A stretch of DNA of 58,707 bases from Halomonas sp. UBA3074. GTDB lineage: Bacteria > Pseudomonadota > Gammaproteobacteria > Pseudomonadales > Halomonadaceae. Position 1 is the stretch's first letter, and every line of letters starts with the position of its first letter. Shown one piece after another: positions 34,732 to 43,062 of this stretch. The notes under the pieces were generated by a model. It was not told the DNA's origin. It saw only the letters and a list, made by a program, of their open reading frames with translations, and did not search any database. The stretch covers positions 24,187 to 82,893 of the forward strand of contig NZ_DFBS01000002.1 in the NCBI RefSeq assembly GCF_002366715.1, in the 5' to 3' direction. A program made the translations under genes and the position numbers.

Positions 34732-35025
34732 ATGGAAGAAAAAAACCGTTTTGCGCTCGCCATGCGCATGGGCCGGGCTGCCCTCGGCATGAGTCAGCAG
34801 GAATTCGCAGATGCGTTAGGTGTGGCCAAATCCACGGTCGCCCGTAACGAAACCCTGGAAATGGCCATGCGAGCCGACACGCTGACCGCCATGATGCGGC
34901 TTTTCCGAGAACGGGGGATCGATGTAGACCTATTGGGGGACACTGACAGCCTGACCATTACAGTGACCGCAAAAGGCTTCGCAGCGTTGGAAGAACGTCG
35001 AATGGAGAAAGGGAAGGACAAGTAG
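34732..35025 (+). CDS. XRE family HTH regulator
   Basis: Predicted 97-residue protein. Helix-turn-helix RAALGMSQQEFADALGVAKS followed by TVARNE lies at about residues 14-42. It is divergent from the integrase gene with a 108-bp gap containing overlapping promoters, and the imperfect repeats GTATACGCTATCAG and GTGATAGCGAATACG (about 34663-34693) look like operator half-sites. It therefore probably controls int and itself. From 35026 to 35200 I find no further gene. Confidence 0.8.
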   Translation: MEEKNRFALAMRMGRAALGMSQQEFADALGVAKSTVARNETLEMAMRADTLTAMMRLFRERGIDVDLLGDTDSLTITVTAKGFAALEERRMEKGKDK

Positions 35026-35200
35026 ATGGGGAGAAGAAACTGAAAAGCGGCCCGAGGCTGCACCAATGCTTGTTCTGAAGATGATTCAAAATATACGTAT
35101 CTGCTATCAAAAATAGATATAGCGAAGTAAAAGATCAAAGGGGTCTGAGAGAGGAGGTAAAAAGCCTTGTAAATCAATAGGCGAGGGAGATAGGAGAGTC

Positions 35201-36778
35201 GCAGAGCTCACTGAAGCACTGGCGACTCTGGCTGATGCTCGTGAAGCCGTTGCCACGCAGCAAACCGCTATCGCTGACTTCTTAACGGATGCTTACTCTA
35301 ACGAGTTCGTTGAAGCCATTACTGCCGATGGTACTGATGTAGGCACCGACATCAGCGCTGCTGATGTAACCGAAGCTAACATTGCAGAAGCTCACGAAGA
35401 CGCCGCTGATGTCCTAGTTGGTACAGCCGACGCAGCTGCTTCCATTAATGAAAGTGGCGCGCAATTCAACGCTCTGAGCGACGCTGCTCAAGACGCCCGT
35501 ATTGCAACTGCTCAGACCGATCTTGACGAAGCAATTGTAGCTGCACAAAACGATGTCGACACCGCTGCGGAAGAGCTAGAAGCTGGTGTTGCTAATTTAG
35601 CAGCGACCGCTCAAGAAAAAGCTGACGCTCTGAAGGCTTCACTGGATGCACAAGACGTTCAGGACGCTGCTACAGACGAAGCTTATGCGGCTGCCGGAGC
35701 GGTTGCCTCAACGGCTAATACAGCTGGCCCTGTTACTTTCCAAGATTCTACCGCAGGTGCAGCGGTAGCAGGTCAAGTGGAAGTAACCGATACCAGTGCA
35801 ACGATTGATGTCACTTCTGTTGCCTCTAACGGTCAAGTTTCGTTTACATCCGCTGTTGCGCTAAACACCGCAGGAACTGCTTACACTATTACTTTGGGTG
35901 GTGGCGCAACCACTACTGTATCGAAGTCTTTCCTAGATTCAGTATTGACGGCTGCCCAGGCGGACGTTAGTGCATTAGCCGCAGTGACTTCTGCAGAAAC
36001 GGCGCTTGCATCTGCAATGGTTGATGTTCTGGAAGCGCAAGACTCAGAATTCGACGGTAGTGCAGCTACTTTTGCATCACTGGACGCCGAAGACGCGATT
36101 ACTGTTGCTGGTGACAATGCCGTAACTTTGGATTACTCCGAAGCAACTGAAGACGGTACTCCTTTAGGTGCCGTGGCTGCTGGTGCTGCGGATATCGATA
36201 CTTACTCTGCTAACCTGGTAGCTTTGGCTGGAGCACAGTCTAATAAAGCTGACTTCGAAGAAGCAGTGACAGACTGGCAGGGTACCGAAGCGCTTGTTGA
36301 TGAGCTGGCTTCACTGAACACTGAACTGGCTGGTCTAAATACAGCAGTAACAGATGCGCAGGCTGCTATTGAGAACGACGAAGATGCCGATCCGGCTGGC
36401 CTGGGTGTAACGTTGCTTGAAGGTAATGACAACTTCACCGCTGATGACGATGTTTACCTCTTTGCTGAAGCAGGCAGTGATCAAACTCTGACTGGCTTTG
36501 GTGTCACCGGCGAAGATAAGATCTTCTTCGGTGAAGGCTTCAGCTTGGTTGAAATTGCAGAAGGTAGCGATATCAACGACAACGTGGGTAACGTTGGCGA
36601 GCTGGAAATCTTGTGGCAGGAAGTAGGCGGTAACCTGACGCTTTACGTTGAGACTGAGACTTTCGGTGGCAACAGCGCTGGTACTAATGATGTTGTAACC
36701 ATTGAGCTAACCGGCGTATCTGCAGAAGACGTCTCCTTCGCAGGCGGTTACCTGTCTGCTGGCACCGCTGCTGCCTAA
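35201..36778 (+). pseudogene. slpB: S-layer protein gene lacking its 5' part (possible silent cassette)
   Basis: The frame is open from 35201 to the stop at 36776-36778 (525 codons) but has no usable start or ribosome site and no N-terminal FNTEFYLEQKLAQLQ-type repeats. It opens AELTEALATLADAREAVA, right where an 18-bp identity with slpA occurs. The middle is acidic and Ala-rich and differs from slpA; the last 120 residues (GVTLLEGNDNF..VYLF..GEDKIFF) are closely similar, including the probable secretion signal. Downstream spacer, sapC and tiny lipoprotein are also duplicated. No premature stops are seen, so it may serve as a recombination donor and not as dead DNA. Confidence 0.75.
35206..35223 (+). 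repeat. 18-bp direct repeat at slpB start, candidate attR
   Basis: GCTCACTGAAGCACTGGC matches 19639-19656 exactly and in the same codon phase. Left of it is element DNA (integrase and regulator); right of it is the slpB remnant. Flanking bases differ at once on both sides, apart from conserved codons on the right. Confidence 0.5.
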
Positions 36779-37030
36779 GGTCATCTGACCTAGGTCATAG
36801 GGGGAGGGCAATCTCCCCGTTGCTCCTTTGAAGCCATCGGGTGGTGAGGTACAGGCCGCCTGATGCAGTAAGCGCTAAGGTGCTTACTTGCCCAGATGAA
36901 GTACGATCTAACCCCTGGCCTCGGCTGGGGGTTTTTTATTCGTTGCGAAGGCTGAGAAAATAACGTTGCTCCTTGAGCCATATTTCCTCAATTTTTGTAC
37001 CTCAATGCTTACGTTTTATCGGGAGGCTCT
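36779..37030 (+). promoter_or_regulatory. conserved slp-sapC intergenic element, copy 2
   Basis: Counterpart of 21707-21960 with the same order of hairpins and terminator. The CATCGGG partner is CCTGATG here, a G-T pair in place of G-C, and GTAAGC..GCTTAC is kept around a changed loop. The pattern of changes preserves pairing. Confidence 0.6.
36910..36937 (+). terminator. terminator downstream of slpB
   Basis: AACCCCTGGCCTCGGCTGGG stem followed by TTTTTT; homologous to the slpA terminator at 21837. Confidence 0.85.
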
Positions 37031-37792
37031 ATGCCCACACCGCTCGTACTAAGCCCCAAGGAATGCCAAGGCAAGACCTGGTATCCGCCTATTGATCTTA
37101 GCTTTGCCGCCAACCAGGCGCTGATGCCGCTACACGCCGGTGAACTGGCCAAAGCCGCTGCTACAATGCCGTTAGCGCTTATCAAAGAGAACCGGGAATG
37201 GCGATTAGTCGGTGTCTGCGGTACCGAACCAGGCCACAACCTGTTTATCAAAGACGGCAAGTGGCTAGGCAATTACCGTCCTGCGTGGCTATCCACTTAT
37301 CCCTTCGAGATCGTGACCGTGGGGGAGAAGGGCTTTGTCACCTTTGACCGTGATTCTGGCCTGCTGGGTGCAGAGGAAGGCGAGCCGTTTTTCGATGAAC
37401 AGGGCCAAATGAGTGAAGCCGTTGCCACCCGTGTTGAAGTGCTCAAAACCAGCCACCGTAAACACCAGGCGACTCAGAAAGCGCTCTCGGCATTGGCCAA
37501 AGCCAACGTCATTACCCCCTGGCCGGAAACGCTACACAGCCAGTTAGGCCTCTCTATTAACGGCTTGCACATGATCGACGAGAAAGCGCTTAGCCAACTG
37601 GATGACGAGGCATTTCTGGCCTTGCGTAACGCCCAGGCGCTACCCATTGCCTACGCCGTAAATCTCTCCCTGCCCCAAACGCATCTGCTAGGCCGCTTGG
37701 CGAGGCTGAACCCCGGCTACGTTGCCGCCCCTGAAAACCTAGATAGCTTCTTTGATAACGATGAGGATTTGAGCTTTGATTTCGATGATTAA
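36995..37792 (+). CDS. SapC family protein, copy 2
   Basis: Up to 265 residues, nearly the same as the product of 21922-22719 (for example MPTPLVLSPKECQGKTWYPP against MSTPLVLSPKECHGLSWYPP). ATG 37031 after GGGAGGCT is the likely start; the longer one is at 36995. The differences are scattered substitutions without frameshifts, so it appears functional even though the slp gene before it has lost its start. A promoter of its own is therefore likely, or it depends on read-through. The last codons overlap the tiny lipoprotein gene as in copy 1. Confidence 0.85.
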   Translation: MYLNAYVLSGGSMPTPLVLSPKECQGKTWYPPIDLSFAANQALMPLHAGELAKAAATMPLALIKENREWRLVGVCGTEPGHNLFIKDGKWLGNYRPAWLSTYPFEIVTVGEKGFVTFDRDSGLLGAEEGEPFFDEQGQMSEAVATRVEVLKTSHRKHQATQKALSALAKANVITPWPETLHSQLGLSINGLHMIDEKALSQLDDEAFLALRNAQALPIAYAVNLSLPQTHLLGRLARLNPGYVAAPENLDSFFDNDEDLSFDFDD

Positions 37793-37855
37793 GGTAAGCG
37801 CTGTGTTGTTGATGGTCACTATGCTCAGCGGCTGTGTGCCGTTCGTGCCGATTAT
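37781..37855 (+). CDS. tiny lipoprotein-like peptide, copy 2
   Basis: A 24-codon ORF overlapping the sapC end reads MIKVSAVLLMVTMLSGCVPF then VPII. The lipobox is LSGC and the tail CVPFVPII is identical to copy 1, although the hydrophobic part has changed (VVLLISAMLGG against AVLLMVTMLSG) in a way that keeps its character. That pattern supports coding. Function unknown. Confidence 0.6.
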
Positions 37856-37929
37856 TTGAGGCACTGCTTAGACGATGATGGCGGTCAGCCACTTGGCTGC
37901 CTTAGCATTCATAGACGCTAGTCAGTGCA

Positions 37930-38565
37930 TTTAGAACGTATAGCGAATACCGGTCAGCGCGACCGAGAATATCGGTAATTTGTCGAGAGCATCCTTCAAG
38001 CTCGCTTCTTCGGCACGAATGCCTGATTGCAGTCTTGGGGCGAGGTTTTCAATACCGATCGTGGTGCGAAGCGAGACATCAACGTTCGTGGGAACTATGC
38101 CAACCCACGCCTACGTATGGCTGAGTGCATCTGCCATTGTTGTGGTACCTGCTACAGAGCCGGTCTGTGCTGCGGTATTGGTGTTGCCCTCTTACGCATA
38201 GCGTATGCCGTCCTGCGAGGTTCCCGTTACGTTTACGCCGATTTACGGCATCATTGCCCCCGCCGAAAGGAAGAAACCGCCGTCAAAAGAAAAATAATCC
38301 ACCTTGAGGCTGGCGGCTTTCATGCCAAACTCGGCATCGTAATCAACACCGTCTTCTTTAAAGTCGGTATTTAAGTCCAACTCATCCACATGTAGCGGCC
38401 AGTTAACGCCAGGTTTATGCGGAAGCGCTAGGCAACGTCACCACCAAAGCCGGTGGTGCTATTAATTGCACAGATAGCAGCACGCTTTTCGAAGGTGTCG
38501 GCATTCACGTCGGTTGCGGATGCCAGTAGTAACGCTCACGCTAATAGGCTCTCTTTTTTTCATTA
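37930..38565 (-). pseudogene. decayed outer-membrane beta-barrel gene
   Basis: Reverse-strand translation in pieces matches the intact gene at 46126-46818. The end reads IRAEEASLKDALDKLPIFSV then ALTGIRYTF (compare IRAEEQSLEDDIDKFPLFPV..VTYTF), and the middle has VDYDAEFGMKAASLKVDYFS then FDGGFFLSAGAMMP (compare VNYDADFEMKASSVKLDYFP). The frame is interrupted several times and the central part is lost. Plus-strand ORFs here are shadows. It begins just after the second slp-sapC copy, so the family member was once part of this neighbourhood. Confidence 0.75.
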
Positions 38566-39284
38566 TCCTAGCTAATTCCTTGGTTCGCCCGATGTTGCTG
38601 CTGGGGCTTATTGATGTTTTCTCATCATTGAGGTGTTAGCTAACGACACACGCGTGAATAACAAAGAGATGAGTCATTTTTAAGGCAGGAGCGTGCCTAC
38701 GCTATTTAAGAAATAGCTTACCAATAAGACTTTTTAGCTATGAGGAAGTATGAGTAGCATTGTCACGACTCTAGGGCCTTCTCATAGGCTTTACGCTAAG
38801 GGGCTTTCGTTTGAGTAAATCAACAATGAAAGCTAACGATAGCTACCGGGAGAATTTATCGCGACTTGAGTGGTTATCCACAGCAGATTAGAAGGAAGGA
38901 GGGCGCTAGGCGGCGTACAATACTGTTAGCCAGAACCGTTTATGCCTGAGAAATATCCTCAAGTGGTTCGTTTGGCAACAGCCACTGAGGCGGGCTAGAC
39001 GTATTGTGCTATCTCGCGCTGTTCTCCGCATTAGGGTAAAGTTGCAGCCCATTATTCACCCATCGTGCAGTACCAATGCGAGCACGATGGGTGGCGCTTC
39101 TGCTTTTGTCAGCTTTGAGTGGCAATGACAGGCTATTGCAGCGGTTTTCAGGCTAACCAAACATGGGTGCCTTTTACTATATCACTGCATTAAACTCTTG
39201 GTGGGTGAGCGTTATCAGCGCCGCATGGGCGATGGCTTGAGTTTTTGGTTAATAAACTTTTTGATGGTAAGCGGTGGTGTTGAT
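38566..39284. other. non-coding stretch upstream of rmlB
   Basis: No ORF with family support is seen. A perfect 12-bp inverted repeat, CACCCATCGTGC (39057-39068) with GCACGATGGGTG (39082-39093), lies about 190 bp before rmlB and could be a leader hairpin or operator. Direct evidence for a promoter is weak. Confidence 0.5.
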
Positions 39285-40343
39285 ATGAACATTTTGGTGA
39301 CTGGTGGTGCTGGGTTTATCGGTTCAGCGGTAATACGTTATTTGATTGAGCATACCGAGCACTCAGTGGTGAATGTGGATGCGCTCACCTATGCCGGTAA
39401 TTTGGAGTCACTTGCAACAGTTGAAGGCAGCGAGCGTTATGCGTTTGAGCAGGCGGATATTGGCGATACCTCCCGCATGGCGGCTATTTTTCATCGCTAC
39501 CAACCGGATGCGGTGATGCACCTGGCGGCGGAATCTCACGTGGATCGCTCAATTGATGGCCCGGCAGCGTTTATCCACACCAATATTGTGGGGACTTATT
39601 CACTGCTGGAAGTGGCCCGCCATTATTGGAAGGAGTTACAAACGAGTGCGCCGGAAAAAGCCGCCGCTTTCCGCTTTCACCATATCTCAACGGATGAGGT
39701 CTATGGCGATTTGGAAGGGCCGGAAGACCTGTTCACCGAAGAAACCCCGTACGCCCCTAGCTCGCCTTACTCGGCAAGCAAAGCAAGTTCTGATCACTTG
39801 GTGCGGGCATGGCTGCGCACCTTTGGCCTACCGGTGCTGATCACCAACTGTTCCAATAACTATGGGCCTTATCACTTCCCTGAAAAACTGATCCCGCTGA
39901 TGATTTTAAACGCCCTGGCGGGTAAGCCGTTGCCGGTGTATGGCAATGGTCAGCAGGTGCGCGATTGGTTGTATGTGGAAGACCATGCCCGTGCACTGGT
40001 GAAAGTGGTTACCGAAGGGGTAGTAGGGGAGACCTATAACATTGGCGGCCATAATGAAAAAGCCAACCTGGAAGTGGTCGAAACGCTTTGTGACCTGCTT
40101 CAGGAACTGGTGCCCGCCGAAAACTCTTACCGTGATTTGATTACCTTCGTGCAAGACCGCCCAGGCCATGACCTGCGTTATGCTATTGATGCCAGCAAGA
40201 TCGAGCGTGAGCTGGGCTGGAAGCCGGAAGAGACCTTTGAAACCGGGTTGCGAAAAACCGTGCAGTGGTATCTTGATAACCGGCAGTGGTGGCAGCGTGT
40301 ACAGGATGGCAGCTATCAGGGTGAACGTTTGGGGAGTTTGTAG
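39285..40343 (+). CDS. rmlB: dTDP-glucose 4,6-dehydratase
   Basis: Second step of dTDP-L-rhamnose synthesis, converting dTDP-glucose to the 4-keto-6-deoxy sugar with bound NAD. ATG 39285 (MNILVTGGAGFIGSAVIRYL) gives 352 residues, the usual family length; a longer frame from 39198 has no homologous extension. Visible: GGAGFIGS NAD motif, the ISTDEVYGDLEG catalytic region, YSASKASSDHLVRAW with Tyr-x-x-x-Lys, and NNYGPYHFPEKLIPL. First gene of an rmlBDAC set; a partial family-1 repeat lies between it and rmlD. Confidence 0.96.
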   Translation: MNILVTGGAGFIGSAVIRYLIEHTEHSVVNVDALTYAGNLESLATVEGSERYAFEQADIGDTSRMAAIFHRYQPDAVMHLAAESHVDRSIDGPAAFIHTNIVGTYSLLEVARHYWKELQTSAPEKAAAFRFHHISTDEVYGDLEGPEDLFTEETPYAPSSPYSASKASSDHLVRAWLRTFGLPVLITNCSNNYGPYHFPEKLIPLMILNALAGKPLPVYGNGQQVRDWLYVEDHARALVKVVTEGVVGETYNIGGHNEKANLEVVETLCDLLQELVPAENSYRDLITFVQDRPGHDLRYAIDASKIERELGWKPEETFETGLRKTVQWYLDNRQWWQRVQDGSYQGERLGSL

Positions 40344-40350
40344 CTCTATT

Positions 40351-40396
40351 ACTGTCATTGCGAGGATCGCAGCAACACGGCAATCTCAATCAGTAG
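40351..40396 (+). repeat. single family-1 repeat between rmlB and rmlD
   Basis: CTGTCATTGCGAGGATCGCA followed by GCAACACGGCAATCTC: a half-unit of family 1 with a few changes. It lies inside the operon and may form an intercistronic hairpin. Confidence 0.8.
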
Positions 40397-40435
40397 TCGC
40401 CAGATTTTAATTGTATGTCTTAAAAGGAATGGGTA

Positions 40436-41338
40436 ATGAAAGTACTTATTACCGGCGGTAGTGGCCAGGTGGGTTTTGAGCTGCGCCGCCAGCTAGCCAC
40501 GGTAGGTAGCATTCTGGCGCCCAATAGAGAAGCGCTGGATCTTTCTAATGCGAGCGCGGTAAGTGCTTACTTAGCCCAACACAAGCCGGACATGGTAGTG
40601 AATGCGGCGGCCTATACAGCGGTGGACAATGCTGAATCGGACTTGGCATTGGCCACGCGGTTAAATGCGGAACTCCCTGCGCAGTTGGCGGAGTACTGCC
40701 AGCAGCGTTCTTGCTGGTTGGTGCATTACTCTTCGGATTATGTGTACAACGGTGAAGGCAGCGCCCCTTGGCAGGAAGAAGATGCCACGGGGCCGTGTAA
40801 CGCCTATGGCACCACGAAACTGGCAGGCGATGAAGCGGTGGCTAACAGCCGCTGTCAGCATCTAATTTTTCGTACCAGTTGGGTGTATAGCGCTTTTGGC
40901 AAAAGCTTTTTATCCACCATGCTGCGGTTAGGTGCTGAGCGCAGCGCATTAAGCATTGTCAGTGACCAAATTGGTGCACCAACCCCTGCGCGCCTGATTG
41001 CGCTAATCACCCAGCAGGCGTTAACTACCTTACACAATGCGCAAGTTGCCCACCGTATTGAAAGTGGCGTGTATCATTTGGTCCCCAGGGGTGAGGTCAG
41101 TTGGCAAGGGTTTGCCTGTGAGATTTTTCAGCTGGCCAGCCATAGTGGGTTGTCGTTATCGATTACCCCCGAAAATGTAGCCGCCATCCCCACCAGTGAT
41201 TACCCAACGCCCGCTGCCCGCCCACTGAATTCACGGTTGGCAGTTGCTAAAATTGAACGCGCGTTGGGAATTGAAATGCCCAGTTGGCAGAGCCAGTTGG
41301 CGCTAACCGTGGAAGAAATATCAAGCTCGCGTAATTAA
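40436..41338 (+). CDS. rmlD: dTDP-4-dehydrorhamnose reductase
   Basis: Last step of dTDP-L-rhamnose synthesis, an NAD(P)H-dependent reduction. 300 residues with the N-terminal MKVLITGGSGQVGFELRRQL nucleotide motif, VVNAAAYTAVDNAE, the YSSDYVYNGEG segment and YGTTKLAGDEAV with the catalytic Tyr-x-x-x-Lys. AAAGGAATGGG precedes the ATG. Second gene in the set, about 90 bp after rmlB. Confidence 0.95.
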   Translation: MKVLITGGSGQVGFELRRQLATVGSILAPNREALDLSNASAVSAYLAQHKPDMVVNAAAYTAVDNAESDLALATRLNAELPAQLAEYCQQRSCWLVHYSSDYVYNGEGSAPWQEEDATGPCNAYGTTKLAGDEAVANSRCQHLIFRTSWVYSAFGKSFLSTMLRLGAERSALSIVSDQIGAPTPARLIALITQQALTTLHNAQVAHRIESGVYHLVPRGEVSWQGFACEIFQLASHSGLSLSITPENVAAIPTSDYPTPAARPLNSRLAVAKIERALGIEMPSWQSQLALTVEEISSSRN

Positions 41339-41366
41339 TACGGGCAATGAGCAAGGAGCAACAACG

Positions 41367-42251
41367 ATGCAACGTAAAGGCATTATTTTAGCGGGAGGAA
41401 GTGGCACACGCCTGCACCCGATTACGCGCGGTGTTTCAAAGCAGCTGCTGCCTATTTACGACAAGCCGATGATCTATTATCCGATCTCGGTATTAATGCT
41501 GGCGGGTATTCGGGAGATTTTGATTATCTCCACCCCGGAAGACTTGCCTCAGTACGAAAATTTATTGGGCAATGGCGATTGGTTCGGCGTGCGTTTTGAA
41601 TATGCTGTTCAGCCCAGCCCTGATGGCTTAGCCCAGGCATTTATTATTGGTGAAGATTTCATTGGTGATGCGCCGGTGTGCTTGGTGCTGGGTGATAATA
41701 TATTTCATGGTCAGCACTTTTCCGAGCAGTTAAAGCATGCTTCAGACCAGGCAAGCGGTGCTTCGGTGTTTGGCTATTTGGTCAAAGATCCTGAGCGTTT
41801 TGGTGTGGTGGAGTTTGATGCGAACGGCAAGGCCGTTTCTATTGAAGAAAAGCCTGCTAAGCCGAAATCACCTTATGCGGTCACTGGTCTCTATTTTTAC
41901 GATAACGATGTGGTTGAAATTGCCCGCCAGGTGAAGCCTTCTGAGCGTGGTGAGCTTGAAATTACCAGCATCAATAACGCCTATCTGGAACGCGGTGACT
42001 TGCATGTTGAGCGCCTGGGCCGTGGCTTTGCCTGGTTGGATACGGGTACGCATGACAGCTTGCTGGAAGCCAGCCAATACGTGCAAACCATAGAGCACCG
42101 CCAAGGGTTGAAGGTAGCTTGTTTGGAAGAGATTGCTTGGCAGCAAGGGTGGCTAAGCGATGAAGAGCTGCGTGAGAGCGCCACAGCCCTCGCCAAAACC
42201 GGCTACGGCCAATACTTATTGCACCGTTTGGATGCTAAAGGAGGCCACTAA
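41367..42251 (+). CDS. rmlA: glucose-1-phosphate thymidylyltransferase
   Basis: First step of dTDP-L-rhamnose synthesis, joining dTTP and glucose-1-phosphate. 294 residues with the signature KGIILAGGSGTRLHPITRGV, SKQLLPIYDKPMIYYP, the LVLGDNIFHG metal-binding region and VEFDANGKAVSIEEKP. It ends with an overlap of the rmlC ATG (TAATG), so the two are translationally coupled. Confidence 0.96.
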   Translation: MQRKGIILAGGSGTRLHPITRGVSKQLLPIYDKPMIYYPISVLMLAGIREILIISTPEDLPQYENLLGNGDWFGVRFEYAVQPSPDGLAQAFIIGEDFIGDAPVCLVLGDNIFHGQHFSEQLKHASDQASGASVFGYLVKDPERFGVVEFDANGKAVSIEEKPAKPKSPYAVTGLYFYDNDVVEIARQVKPSERGELEITSINNAYLERGDLHVERLGRGFAWLDTGTHDSLLEASQYVQTIEHRQGLKVACLEEIAWQQGWLSDEELRESATALAKTGYGQYLLHRLDAKGGH

Positions 42252-42802
42252 TGCTGGTTGAAAAAACCCCCCTGCCTGAGGTGGTGATTTTAACGCCTAA
42301 GGTGTTTGGTGATGAACGCGGCTTCTTCATGGAAAGCTTTAACCAACAGGCCTTTGAAGAGGCCACCGGCTGCCAGCGTGAGTTCGTGCAGGATAACCAC
42401 TCCCGCTCGCGCCAGAGCGTTTTACGCGGTATTCATTACCAGCTAGAACAGCCTCAGGGCAAACTGGTTCGGGTTGTACAAGGTAGCGTGTGGGATGTGG
42501 CGGTAGATTTACGCCGTGAATCACCACACTTCGGCCAGTGGGTGGGGGTTGAGCTCTCAGCCGAAAACAGCCGCCAACTTTGGGTGCCGGAAGGGTTTGG
42601 TCATGCCTTTGTGGTACTTTCTGAAACGGCTGACTTTTTGTACAAAACCACTGATTATTATCACCCAGGTTCAGAGCGTTGCATTCGTTTTGATGATCCA
42701 GAATTAGCCATCGAATGGCCAGTTTTAGCGGTTGATTTCGCTCTTTCAGAGAAGGACAAGGCCGGGAGTTCTTTTTCTTCAGCTGATGTGTTTATGCGTT
42801 AA
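42251..42802 (+). CDS. rmlC: dTDP-4-dehydrorhamnose 3,5-epimerase
   Basis: Third step of the pathway, epimerising at C3 and C5. 183 residues, cupin fold: the EVVILTPKVFGDERGFFMES opening, QDNHSRSRQSVLRGIHYQLE with the catalytic His, VWDVAVDLRRESPHFGQW, and the VPEGFGHAFVVLSETADFLY motif with the active-site region. The gene order B-D-A-C is common in gammaproteobacteria. A terminator follows. Confidence 0.95.
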   Translation: MLVEKTPLPEVVILTPKVFGDERGFFMESFNQQAFEEATGCQREFVQDNHSRSRQSVLRGIHYQLEQPQGKLVRVVQGSVWDVAVDLRRESPHFGQWVGVELSAENSRQLWVPEGFGHAFVVLSETADFLYKTTDYYHPGSERCIRFDDPELAIEWPVLAVDFALSEKDKAGSSFSSADVFMR

Positions 42803-42832
42803 TGTAAACCGTTGATGAGCTCTGTGCAATAG

Positions 42833-42868
42833 CGTCCGCATCACTCAGTGTTGATAGCGGACGTTTTT
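42833..42868 (+). terminator. terminator after rmlC
   Basis: CGTCCGC (42833-42839) pairs with GCGGACG (42857-42863), followed by a T-run. Confidence 0.8.
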
Positions 42869-43062
42869 ATCATGTGTTCAAGCTACTGGCGTTTAACAAG
42901 CGATCATTAGGTTAAGCTGCCTACTATTTTATAATGTTGTAGCAAAGAGGTGCTTAACCATGGAGGCACTATGGACATAGTCGCTAAGCCGCTAGTAGCT
43001 AAGCAATTCCAACACTTGGTCGAGTAGTTGTTAGATCAGTTGGATGAGAGGCGGCAGTCTTA

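Larger units (their letters stand above)
22787..35205. mobile_element. integrative element (core region)
   Basis: A block of genes unlike the surroundings separates the two slp-sapC copies: tyrosine integrase at the right end reading inward, XRE regulator, MvaT-like silencer, two YagK/YfjJ-type proteins, HTH protein, and a YqaJ-RDF-like-DUF932-RadC module. No relaxase, coupling protein or type IV secretion gene is seen, so it is not self-conjugative; it may be a mobilisable or satellite element. The right end is near 35206. The left end is uncertain: it may be near 22.8 kb, or at 19639 if the 18-bp repeats are att sites, making the element about 15.6 kb and including the slpA 3' half and sapC. 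Confidence 0.7.

Noticed and set aside
22787..35205. Conjugative element (ICE)
   Set aside because: No relaxase with MOB motifs, coupling protein or type IV secretion genes are visible; only integration, silencing, Rep-like and recombination genes.
38027..38374. Plus-strand ORFs of 60-115 codons in 37.9-38.4 kb
   Set aside because: They are antisense to a decayed outer-membrane protein gene and show no homology of their own.
40436..40470. GGCGGTAG resembling the RfaH ops element at the start of rmlD
   Set aside because: It encodes the conserved Gly-Gly-Ser of the nucleotide-binding loop and lies in coding sequence, not in an operon leader.
42971..43062. Short frame MDIVAKPLVAKQFQHLVE with an in-frame stop, upstream of the second sugar transferase
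   Set aside because: Looks like a possible remnant but is too short to assign, and there is no ribosome site.
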